The notes beneath the pieces are model-generated. The model was not told where the DNA came from. It saw only the letters and a list, made by a program, of their open reading frames with translations, and ran no database searches. Shown piece after piece: positions 22,343 through 34,500 of a stretch of 64,000 nt of DNA. The number at the start of each line of letters is the position of its first letter. Position 1 is the first letter of the stretch. This stretch comes from Phymorhynchus buccinoides (Eukaryota > Mollusca > Gastropoda > Neogastropoda > Raphitomidae). Location of the stretch: contig CM065712.1 in NCBI GenBank assembly GCA_017654935.2, forward strand, positions 16,694,319 through 16,758,318, written 5' to 3'. Made by a program: the position numbers and the translations under genes.

Positions 22343-22975
22343 AGTCATAAGGGTCAGGAATCTCTATCCAGGGGAGAAAAAGGTTTTAAAAAGCAGGCAT
22401 GAAAACTACTGTTCCCCCAAAAAGAGAGATTTTTTCAGCTGATAAATCCTTCCACCCGGATTTTCAGCTGACGTCAGAAGTTTTGTTGAGGGGGGCAATA
22501 CTCTTATCAAAAATTTTTGTTGCACAAAATCACTAACGTCAGAACTTTTGTTCAGCGGGGGGGGGGGCTAATCTGTTCCCTAAAATTGGAAACGGCGGAG
22601 CTGTTTTCATACCTGATATTATTCTTCATGCACGGCTTGCTCTTCAGACGCCATTTTGGAAGTGATGACATCGGGAGGAGGAGAAGGCGCGAAATGATGA
22701 TCGTGCCGTTTAAAGACCCAGCATGCCGAGTTTTTATTCCATTTTCGAAAAAAAAATTTAGGCGGAGATTTTTTTTTTAATGCGGAGATTGGTCGATTTC
22801 GGAAAAAAATTAGGCGGAGAAGGCGGAGAAAATGGAGATGTTTTCATGCCTGAAAAATGTATCGCCATATAGTCAGTTAGTGACTGCCCACAGACACACA
22901 GATTGACAGAGAAATGCACAGGCGCTTGTTCCAAACTGCAAGGTACTCCCTCTTCTTACAACTGGGAGTACCATA

Positions 22976-23480
22976 TGGGTGCAACCACACAAAATGAAAA
23001 AACATGAAAGACCGGGGTCTAAAGGCGGCGACAGATCAGGTCATGACGTTTCACCTCATTTGCATACCATCTAACTCGATCAATCCGACTCAGTGGGGCC
23101 CAGTCAGGTGTCAGGTGACAGGGCCAAATAGGGCGGGTTCTAAATTTCACTGATCGAGTCTGATCGAGTCAGGTGGCTTGTGACCTCTTCTGTGCGGGAA
23201 ACAAAATGTGGTCAACGTCACGACCTGATTGAGTCATATGAGGCAGCCACATAGTCTGTCGCCGCCTTAAGGGCAATGTCCCCCTGCAGCTGAAGAAAAA
23301 AATGATTTATGAAGGTATTTTAGATTGCTTTTTCCAGTTTATACACATGCTTTAAAGTGTTTGAAAAATACAGTAGACACACAAAGATCTTGTTGGACAA
23401 CATTTAAAAAAAGGAAATTCCTTTTCTGGTAAAATTCAAAAACAGGAAATCCTTGTATACCAGGAAAAGTTGCACCCATG
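22976..23480. mobile_element. ATGGGTGCAAC MITE with a nested element
   Basis: It starts ATGGGTGCAACCACACAAAA and ends AAAAGTTGCACCCAT. Relatives: 29653-29936, 30003-30503, 35314-35670, 36622-36914 and from 44695. A different MITE sits inside at 23023-23267. Confidence 0.7.
23023..23267. mobile_element. 245-bp MITE with TAA target duplication
   Basis: AGGCGGCGACAGA at the left is perfectly inverted as TCTGTCGCCGCCT at the right. TAA lies at both edges. A 3-bp TAA (TWA) duplication fits the PIF/Harbinger type. Confidence 0.75.
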
Positions 23481-23699
23481 GAGTACAGTACACGGATAGA
23501 AAAAGAGAAGAAACGTACACAATTCACAGACACAGAAACGCACAGTGCCTTAATCCAATTGCAAAGTACTTCCTCCTTTCTCACAGAACTGGGAGAACAC
23601 GAAGAAAGAATACAAGGGGGAAAAAAGAAAGGCATTGTTGACACACACACACACACACATGCGCACGCACACACACACTTTTTTCTTTTTTTTTTGCTG

Positions 23700-23990
23700 T
23701 CCCATCTTCTGGGCCGTACAGTGGCGTTGCTCCCATGCCGCTCATTCCGAATCCCAATTCGCAGCCACACCCCGGCTTGTTCAGGTCGCAGAATCCGAGA
23801 CCAGCAGTTCAAGGGGAGCGAATCTATGTTAGGCCATCAGGAGGCAACCAACCGAGGAGACATTGCACTGCTGCTGAGTCACTTCGGTGGAGTTTTTTGT
23901 CTGAATCACTTTTAGTGGAAGGACGTTAAACTGAAGAACAACACACACACAAACACACACACACACACACACACAGAGCGTCAGAGCTCA
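23700..23990 (+). mobile_element. Unclassified SINE-like repeat
   Basis: The start ttctgggccgtacagtggc is repeated at 41371-41450. It ends ggaaggacgttaaactgaag then aacaacacac and a CA microsatellite, a tailed retroposon structure. Confidence 0.5.
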
Positions 23991-24246
23991 CAAGGAAATG
24001 TACAGTCCCTCAACCCAAATGCAAAGTACTCCCTCTCTTTCTCACATAAACTGGAAGCACAACACAAGTAAAACAAAAAGAAAAGCAGAGCTTCCAATAA
24101 CATACAAAAAAAATTCTCTGAAATGCTTTGAGAAATGAGCCAAAAATCCCTTAAATTTTTAGGGAGGGTTTTAGCTTTTCTTGTTAGTTCTGTTGAAATG
24201 TTGCAAAGATTTTGAAATGTCCGATTTTTAGCTGTCAGAACAAGCC

Positions 24247-24396
24247 GTATTTTACGAACAAGGGCGCACCCCCCAAATTTTACACAAAAATCAGTTTGCT
24301 ACAGTATAGTTTCTTACTGTATTATCAGTCACATTATAAAGCGCAGGGGTCTGTCTAGGAAAAAAGTATCGCCTTATAGTCCGTAAAATACGGTAT
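24247..24396. mobile_element. CCGTATTTTACGGA MITE copy
   Basis: gccgtattttacgaacaagg at the left and TATAGTCCGTAAAATACGGT at the right, with the same inside as 10370-10541. Confidence 0.75.
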
Positions 24397-25055
24397 TATC
24401 TTTGTTCCACCACTTTTAATACCCGAAAATAAAATTTTCTCCCCCCCAAAAGTTTTTTTCAATTTTCGTTGAAATCCCAAAAATTGGATAAAACAAAAAT
24501 AATTTGGAGCCGTGGAAAAGGAAAAGAGAGGGCAAATGTTAAGTTGAAGCCCCTGTTCGCATTCCTACGCTGGTTGGCTGATTGAATGGGCGGAGAGAGA
24601 GCTACTACAAGGCCTTGAACGGCCTCATCCACAAGCGTGAAACGGGAATGCAGTTTGGCTACTTTCGACCAAAACTTCTCATCAAACATTTCCACTAAGA
24701 TGCAACACTTTGCATTTGCCACGCTCTAAATTCAACTCAGTGAAGTTCAAGGTCGCCGGCAAGCGGCAAATGCCCTATTTATTGTTAAGGAAGCTGATTC
24801 GTTGATAAAAGGGGAAAACAAATCTCAACTGGCTTCTTTCCGTCAATGAATTATCTAAGAAGAATTAATTTCTGGTACATGCATACGAGCCCATTCAACC
24901 TAACTTCACGTTTAGCAGAGGGGAAGACACCGGTTAATGGAACAGCCAGGATGAAATGAAAGGGGCGGAGCTTCACGGGATGGAAGAGCATTGTATCCGG
25001 GAGAGTGCGTGAAGGAACAAGGGGCTTAACTTTGCCATTTGCCAAAGAGAGAGGC
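24397..25055. other. Possible SHMT 3' UTR / downstream region
   Basis: No exon seen. On the - strand AATAAA occurs at 24783-24778, about 840 nt past the SHMT stop, and could be its polyadenylation signal. This is weak evidence. Confidence 0.25.
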
Positions 25056-25615
25056 AGTATCCGGGGGGGGGGGGGGGGGGGGGGGGGGAGTAGTGGGTTG
25101 TCAGGGAGGGGGGGGGGAGGGGGGGGATGGGGGGGGGGGGGTAGTGTGTTGTCAGGGAGGGGTGGGGATGGGGATGGGGGTGGGGTGGGGGGGGTAGTGG
25201 GTTGTCAGGGAGGGGTGGGGATGGGGATGGGGGTGGGGGTGGGGGAGTAGTGGGTTGTCAGGGAGGGGTGGGGAGGGGGGTGGGGGTGGGGGGTAGTGGG
25301 TTGTCAGGGAGGGGGGGGATGGGGATGGGGGATGGGGGTGGGGTGGGGGGGGTAATGGGTTGTCAGGGAGGGGTGGGGATGGGGATGGGGGTGGGGGGGT
25401 AGTGGGTTGTCAGGGAGGGGTGGGGATGGGGGATGGGGGTGGGGTGTAGTGGGTTGTCAGGGAGGGGTGGGGATGGGGGTGGGGGAGTAGTGGGTTGTCA
25501 GGGATGGGTGGGGATGGGGATGGGGGATGGGGGTGGGGTGGGGGGGTAGTGGGTTGTCAGGGAGGGGTGGGGATGGGGGAGGGGTGGGGAGGGGGAGGGG
25601 GGATGGGGGTGGGGG
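25056..25615. repeat. G-rich minisatellite next to the SHMT stop codon
   Basis: Around ten units of gtagtgggttgtcagggagg followed by variable GGGGATGGGG/GGGTGGGG. It ends 5 bp from the SHMT stop, so it lies in the 3' UTR (C-rich in the mRNA). The + strand has many G-runs that could form quadruplexes. Confidence 0.9.
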
Positions 25616-25619
25616 GTGC

Positions 25620-25747
25620 TCATCTCTCCATGAACCCCGGCATGGGGAAGTCCTTGGCGAAGGACTGCACCTCAGCTTTCAGGGACTGCAGCTGGGAGGT
25701 CGCCTCTGAGTTCTCCTGGACGAACGCCTTGAACTCTCTGAGGTTTT
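25620..25747 (-). CDS. SHMT2: SHMT last exon
   Basis: 128 nt: [41 protein letters not shown], then TGA at 25622-25620. Acceptor cttttcacag. It matches the family C-terminus (FxxxFPMPGF). Confidence 0.94.
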
Positions 25748-25802
25748 CTGTGAAAAGAAGCAGATCAATCAATCAATCGATCAATCAATCAATCGATCAA
25801 TC

Positions 25803-25862
<60 letters not shown>

Positions 25863-25985
25863 ATCGATCGATAATCGATCGATCGATCTTATAAGACCGC
25901 TCCCTGATAAGACCTCATTTTGGATGATTTTTGAAGGTCTTATAAGGGAGGTTCCACTGTAATGGATCGATTGATCGATTGATCG

Positions 25986-26038
<53 letters not shown>

Positions 26039-28450
26039 GATCGATCGATCGATCGATCGATCGATCGATCGATCGATCAATCAATCAATCAATCAATCGA
26101 TCCATTACAGTGGAACCTCTCTTATAAGACCTTCAAAAATCATCCAAAATGAGGTCTTATAAGGGAGGGGTCTTATAAGGAGGTAATTTTAATACTTGCA
26201 AAGGGCAATGTGTCAAAGTAGGTCTTATATGGGAGGGAGTCTTATAATGGGAAGTCTTATAAAGGAGGTTCCACTGTAATCAGTTAAAGGCCTGCCACAC
26301 TACATACGATTTGCTGTCAATGCGATGCGATTGTGACGATGCGAGACATGATTCATGCGACATACTTCTGTCTAAAAAATAATTCTACTACTTTGGCTCT
26401 ACATACTCAAGTAGTCCCAATGCATGAATTTCACGTGAATCATGACCCGCATCGTCACAATCGCATCGCATTGACAGCAAACCGCATGTAGTGTAGCAGG
26501 CACTTATCCGCATCGCAATGATTTTGAATTATTCAAAAAACTCACAAATCACTCCAGTCATACACACAAACAAAACATACATAAACAAAAGGAGAAATGA
26601 AAGATTACAGGTTTTTACTTCAGGTTTAGACATAGGGAAGTGGTAGATCAGACTTTTTTTATATAGAGACTTTAGATAGAAAAACTCTCTACACCGATTG
26701 GTTCCCCCACAACGAACCACTACAAAAGCAAAGCCAGGGGCAAAATTGTGGTCTAAGGGAGTGAAGCGAGTTTAGAAGTGAACAAGGTATGGTGTGCACA
26801 CAGATTTACTTCCCTTGAAGCAAACGCATCAAATTGACAGCTATCAATGAATTCTGGACATATATGTCTGGAACGACTTGATTGAGTTAACTATCATTGT
26901 GACACACCTATCAATCAATCATGCAATCAATGAACAGACAAAAAACTACAACATAAAACCGCAGCTGATACACTGTTCTGGGTTCTTTTCCACGAAGGAA
27001 GCCTTGAATTCATTCAATAATAATAATAATAATGATTATTTACATAGCGCCTATTCTCTGACTTAGGGCTCTAAGTGCTTTACATATTTCATGCAAACAC
27101 AACATAGAATATGCATTATCTTATGCAATCAGATTATGACGAATGTACATACATTTTACATGAGTAGAATATAGAAAAGTACATATCGTTGCTGCCCGAC
27201 GCTAACCGTGTATTTACACAATCAGTGATTTAACAGGAGCATCAAAAAACATATTGTCGCCTGTTACAAAGTCAATCCCCATTTGATATACGCTTGACCC
27301 TTCTTCTTTACCGATGAGTAAACATGTGACACAATAAAAGTTGCATTAACACCCAAACTTTTCGTGACAATTCAGTTACACGGTTAGTCACAAAGTTAGT
27401 GCATTGTTCTCACAATGGGAGATACGACAGCTGCCGGCAGTTACACGATTAGCGTGACCAGTTACACGCTTATCGCGTCAAAACCAGCAACAACCCGCCA
27501 CATACACAATTATTTCCATGGCATCATGTGACAAATTTGAGCATTTTCATTGGTCGCAGACACAAGATATTTATAGAAGACCTGCGTGAGGTCACTGGAA
27601 GGAGTTTCAATAAAAAATCTATTTTTGTCAAATTTTGTAGATACACGGTTAGCGTCGGACAGCGACGATATACACAAAGGCACAAAAACGCATATCTTGA
27701 AAAAGGTACACAACTTACAGAAACACACACACACACACACAGACGTGCGCGGTCTCTGTGAATTAACTCTTTTAGCACCATGGGCGAATACAATCACCCA
27801 AGACATTACTCTACAGTACACTCCCACCAAATGCAAAGACATTCACTGCCAAGTATTTGGTATATTCAAGTCACAGAAACTTATCTCTATGAAATTCAGG
27901 CTGCTCTCCCCCGGAGAGCGCATCGCCGCAAGCGCAGCGCCTACCCAGTTTTTATTTTAAATTTGGGGGGGGGGGGGTGGAGGTGGAATCCTTCACAATT
28001 TCTATTAATAGAAACAAAGACACAATCAACAAACAAATCAATGGACGAAAAAAAACCAAATAAACAACTTAATGGGTAAATAAACAAAAAACAAAAAAGA
28101 TGGGAAAAAAGGGAAAACGAGAAAGAGACAGTCTGGATTTAAAAAAAATTCAACAGCAACAATAATTTATAACTAGTATGTCACTGTGTGTGTATGTATG
28201 TGTGTGTGTCTTTATGAAATTTGTAAATTGGAAAAAATGTTCAATCAAAAAATAATAGAACTGTAACAGTTGGTGTGTGTGTGTTAGTGCGTTGTGTGTG
28301 TGAGTGTGTTGTGTGTGTTCTGTGTGGGTATATCTGCTTGCATGTGTATGAGTGTATGCATACGCAGGAGAGATTGTGTTCGGCTAGAGGGGGGGGGGGG
28401 GGGGTGTGTGCGAGCATGTGTCTGTGAATGCGAGTACACGTGTGTGTTTT

Positions 28451-28500
<50 letters not shown>

Positions 28501-31500
28501 ATGTGCACATGTTTGTACAAGTGTATGTTTGAGTAAGTTTGTGTGCGTTTCAGTGAGAATGTGTTTTCTGTGTGTTTGATTAAATGTGTGTGGGTATGTA
28601 TCTGTATGTCTGTGTGCAAGAACGCGTTCACTCTCGTGCGTGCACGTACGTGCGTGTGTGTCTGTTTTGCGTGTGTGTGCTGTTGTGCGTGTGTGAGTGT
28701 TTCAATGCTGATTGTAAAGTGCTTTGTGCTCGATAAAAAGCGCTATATAAATATCCATTTATTATTATTATTATTATAACAGGATCCAGTGCAGATCTAT
28801 AAAAAAAACAAAAAAAACCAACAACAATGAATCAGGCATCAGAATAGTTTGAAGTCCAATTCTCTGAAAACCACGGTAAAAGGGCCATCAAGGCCTTTGA
28901 CTGAAGATTGATTTTTGATTGATTTAAACTCAAGTCTGTTCACACAATGGTGATATTAATTGACTGAAGAGGGACAACACAGAAACCAGTTCTGAACAAC
29001 ACCAAAAAGGCTTAATATAGTGAGAAATCACTTTAAAATGCTATTTAACACAAAGGATAACGCTCGATAAAAAGGCAAAACCTCTGACAGAAATTCTTAA
29101 TCCTCTGACAATTCTGATGCCTGATGAATGTACTCACTGGTCTGTTTTTGAACGTTCACAGCAATCTGAACTCCTCTGTCCAACAGTTCCACTACGCGGT
29201 CAAAGTCTGCTTCCTTGAAGCCGCGACTGGTCAGGGCGGGACTTCCTGTCGACAACATCATCATCGTTATCGATATCATCATCCTTATTGTCACCATCAT
29301 AATTTAAATTATCATAACCGTCATCATCATCGTCTTCATTACCATCGTCAATATCATACTCATCATCACCATTGTAGTCATCAACGCTGTCATCATTTTG
29401 AGTGTCATCATCATCATTATTGCAATTATAGCATTGTCTTATTTTTTTTTAATGTTGTACTTCACTGACCTAGTCGCAGCCCCCCGGGCGTCATGGCGCT
29501 CTTGTCGCCGGCACACGTGTTCTTGTTGACGGTGATGTAGCACAGCTCCAACACGCGCTCCACGCGCGCCCCGTCCGTGCCGTGAGGCTTCAGGTCAACC
29601 AGCACCAAGTGGTTCTCCGTGCCCCCTGGGAAGGGGAGAGACAAAACATACCATATATACATGGATGCAACTTAGAGAAAATCTAACAACAGGCAAGGCA
29701 GGGGTCCAGGCCCCTGGCAGGGTACAGTTGGGGGGGGGGGGGTCAGGGAGGCAACGCCCCCTGAAACTGAAGAAAAAGCAAAATCATACTCAATTTGAAG
29801 CTTATTCCAGGCTTGTACAGTGAGAATTCAACACTTTTCCCCCCTTAAACTTTGAATCAAATTTTTTTGGTGCTCAAAATTTTGAAAAACAGGCGCGGCC
29901 TCGTGTCCGAGGCCAGGTTGCATTCATGGACATAAGGCGATGCAACAAACTTTGAATTTTGAGTCAAGTTTGGGGGGTGCATCTTATAATCAGGTGCGCC
30001 TTATGGGTGCAACTCCCAAAAATGAAAACAAAAATGAAAGGTAGGGGTCCAGGAACCCATGGCCCCGGCAGGGTCACAGGGGCAGCGCCCCGTCGGACGA
30101 TTCAGGGGGGCAAGTTAAGAGAGAGATATAATGAGATAGACAGACAGTTAAAATGATAGACAGACAGTTTGAGTTTGATAAGCCTTGTAAAATTATTACA
30201 TTGCCTTTGTAATCTTCCAAGATAAAACAAACTAAATTCCAAACGCCCCAAATTGCTTGTGGTCCTCATTGTCCATCATGCAGACGAAGCTGTGGGGAAC
30301 AGAAAACGACCTTCAACAAACCGCCCATTTCATCAAAACCATCAAAATTTGGGTTTGATCAACCGGCCATCAGCACTTTTGGAACGCAGAAGAAGAAGCT
30401 TGTGGTTAATTTTGTTGTTGATCAATTAAAAAACACTGAAGTTCATTTTCTGGTAAAATTAAAAATACTGAAATCAGTGTAAAAATGAAAGAGTAGCACC
30501 CATGTCTGAGTCTGTAAAATACGGTACAGTACCCCCCCCCCCCCCTCCCCCCTCCCCCCTGGATGAAAGTCAAACATTCTCTCAATCCTGAAATAACACC
30601 TTTCAACATTCTCTGGATCTTCCCAATCCTGAAACAGTAAAAATAATGTTCAATGTGTGTCTGTCAGGATAGGTGGGGATAGTGTTGCAGTTGCATATTG
30701 TCGGTGAAATAAAAAAAAACCTTGCATCTCAATTTTGGTAGATTTGAGAAAAATGAACCAAAATTTTTTTTTAATTAACTGCGTTGACACAATTGATTAA
30801 CTATGATGAATATGTTGTTCAAGACATTGCGAGTTTAGTCCTGCATTTCGTTAAAATTATTTTTAAAAAAACATTTTTAGACTTGAAAAGAACGAAGATA
30901 CAAGGTTTTTGTCCTTACAGGTTTTTCTTCTACAGTGGTACCCCTCTAATAAGACCTTGAAAGTGCGGTGAAAAAAGTCTTATCTGAGGGGTGGTCTTAT
31001 TAGAGGACCAAGCATCTTTTCCGAGTCGCCATACGCGGCACATACGCGGATTTTCCCGAATCCATTAAAAAAAATTTTTATGCTGGTCGTCACCTGTGCG
31101 TGTAGACATCGTCAATCTCGGTAAAAACGAACCGTTCTCATGTCGAAATTGAAGAATTTAATCAGCCATATCACGATCTGACCACTAAATTTCACCACTT
31201 TTATGCACATGTGTCATCACTGAGCAGTTTATGATCAAAGTGTGAACTGAAACAGTCGCGATCGTGTCGATCTTTACGAACTCTGTGCACACGTAAATTA
31301 TGCGAAGTCAACTTCCAAGTTGAAACTAGGTGATCGGTCATACTCCATAAGTTGGAACTCAGTGAATCAGAATGGTTTCACTTTACAAAAAAAAAGTTGA
31401 AAAGCAGCTCCTTTCCGCTATCAGACTGATAAATCGGCGTTAGTGTGTGCACTACAACTCTCGCTGAATGCAAACAATTCACAAAATCCGATAAATGAAA

Positions 31501-34500
31501 GCAGCTGGCGCATTAGCGTTTGCCGTGATTTCGTATCTGCGGTGTATGCGGCGCCATTTTGTCAGCCGAGTTGTATGCGCGGTAAAAGTTCTGTGTGTGC
31601 AAACTGTGACTAAAAATGAACTGCCACAGCGTTACTTTGTCATGTTTTGTGTTGTGTTGTGTCGTTGTGCATAATCCAGTATTTAGTAGGTCCGTTATGG
31701 CGAAGATTAGGTCTGTACTGTTATGTGTAGTTTGTGTGTGAGTGCAACATGGGCCATCGAAGTTGCCATCGGACCCGTTGCCATGACTTTCGATCACGAG
31801 TTCGTCTGCTTTTCATCGAGAGATCGATTTGCACGAACTTGACTGCAAAAAGATAAGATTGTGGTCGCATCTCAACCCCTGAAATCGGGTCGTAAGTCGG
31901 AACTCAGGAAAGTCGTATTTGCGGCATAGGATATATAGTGGAATGTGTTCGGGAAGAAAAAAATCGGTCGTATGTGAGGAGAAGTCGCATTTACGAGCGT
32001 CTTATTAGAGGGGTACCACTGTATTTTCACAACTTCATTTACCCCAGATAGAAAGTCGTTAGAGATACGAGCTTTTGGTGGAAGGTGGCGGGAAAAATTA
32101 GAGTTACTAACTATGTATTAAACTAAAAAATATAAAAAATTCGAGATACGAGGTTTTTGAATTTCACCGACGATATCTTTCATTTTGTTGCTTTGATACA
32201 TGAAAATACCATTTTTGTTGTTGAAACTTCCATAGCAATTCTTGCTGAAATCCTGGCATGTCTAAAACATAAACTAGCATTCTAGGACTATGACACCAAA
32301 AGTTATGACATAATCAATGACATCACACACCCATGGGGGAAGGGGATACAATAAAATGGGGGGTGCAACTGACAATAGGAAGCTCCTTAAAGTGCATGAA
32401 TCCCCTGAAGTCGGAGTGTGGCTGTCCACGTGGCAGGGTAATCAAAAACGCGTCATGTTCTCATCCCTAGCTGATGCACTTGTACCATAGTGTTCAAGTG
32501 CTTCTGTTGTTGAGATGATCCCTGGAGTCTTTTAGCCAGGGTACGACAACAACAACAAAGTGTGCAATAAACGACACTAACACGCACACCACTGACCTGA
32601 CACGACCTTGTACCCTCGTTGTTGAGATGATCCCTGGAGTCTTTTAGCCAGGGTACGCCAACAACAACAAACAAAGTGCGTGAAAAACGACACCGATGAG
32701 CACCCTAGTCACTGACCTTGTACCCTCGTCGCATCAACGCGTCACACATGAAAAACGACACTGATGAGCACCCTAGTCACTGACCTTGTACCCTCGTCGC
32801 ATCAACGCGTCACACATGAAAAACGACACTGATGAGCACCCTAGTCACTGACCTTGTACCCTCGTCGCATCAACGCGTCACACATGAAAAACGACACCGA
32901 TGAGCACCCTAGTCACTGACCTTGTACCCTCGTCGCATCAACGCGTCACACATGAAAAACGACACCGACGAGCACCCTAGTCACTGACCTTGTACCCTCG
33001 TCGCATCAACGCGTCACACATGAAAAACGACACCGATGAGCACCCTAGTCACTGACCTTGTACCCTCGTCGCATCAACGCGTCACACATGAAAAACGACA
33101 CCGATGAGCACCCTAGTCACTGACCTTGTACCCTCGTCGCATCAACGCGTCACACATGAAAAACGACACCGACGAGCACCCTAGTCACTGACCTTGTACC
33201 CTCGTCGCATCAACGCGTCACACATGAAAAACGACACCGATGAGCACCCTAGTCACTGACCTTGTACCCTCGTCGCATCAACGCGTCACACATGAAAAAC
33301 GACACCGATGAGCACCCTAGTCACTGACCTTGTACCCTCGTCGCATCAACGCGTCACACATGAAAAACGACACTGATGAGCACCCTAGTCACTGACCTTG
33401 TACCCTCGTCGCATCAACGCGTCACACATGAAAAACGACACTGATGAGCACCCTAGTCACTGACCTTGTACCCTCGTCGCATCAACGCGTCACACATGAA
33501 AAACGACACTGATGAGCACCCTAGTCACTGACCTTGTACCCTCGTCGCATCAACGCGTCACACATGAAAAACGACACCGATGAGCACCCTAGTCACTGAC
33601 CTTGTACCCTCGTCGCATCAACGCGTCACACATGAAAAACGACACCGATGAGCACCCTAGTCACTGACCTTGTACCCTCGTCGCATCAACGCGTCACACA
33701 TGAAAAACGACACTGATGAGCACCCTAGTCACTGACCTTGTACCCTCGTCGCATCAACGCGTCACACATGAAAAACGACACTGATGAGCACCCTAGTCAC
33801 TGACCTTGTACCCTCGTCGCATCAACGCGTCACACATGAAAAACGACACTGATGAGCACCCTAGTCACTGACCTTGTACCCTCGTCGCATCAACGCGTCA
33901 CACATGAAAAACGACACCGATGAGCACCCTAGTCACTGACCTTGTACCCTCGTCGCATCAACGCGTCACACATGAAAAACGACACCGACGAGCACCCTAG
34001 TCACTGACCTTGTACCCTCGTCGCATCAACGCGTCACACATGAAAAACGACACCGACGAGCACCCTAGTCACTGACCTTGTACCCTCGTCGCATCAACGC
34101 GTCACACATGAAAAACGACACTGACGAGCACCCTAGTCACTGACCTGACACGACCTTGTACCCTCGTCGCATCAACGCGTCACACATGAAAAACGACACT
34201 GACGAGCACCCTAGTCACTGACCTGACACGACCTTGTACCCTCGTCGCATCAACGCGTCACACATGAAAAACGACACTGACGAGCACCCTAGTCACTGAC
34301 CTGACACGACCTTGTACCCTCGTCGCATCAGCACGTCACACATGACATAACGACACTGACGAGCACCCTAGTCACTGACCTGACACGACCTTGTACCCTC
34401 GTCGCATCAGCACGTCACACATGACATAACGACACTGACGAGCACACTGGTCACTGACCTGACACGACCTTGTACCCTCGTCGCATCAGCGCGTCACACA

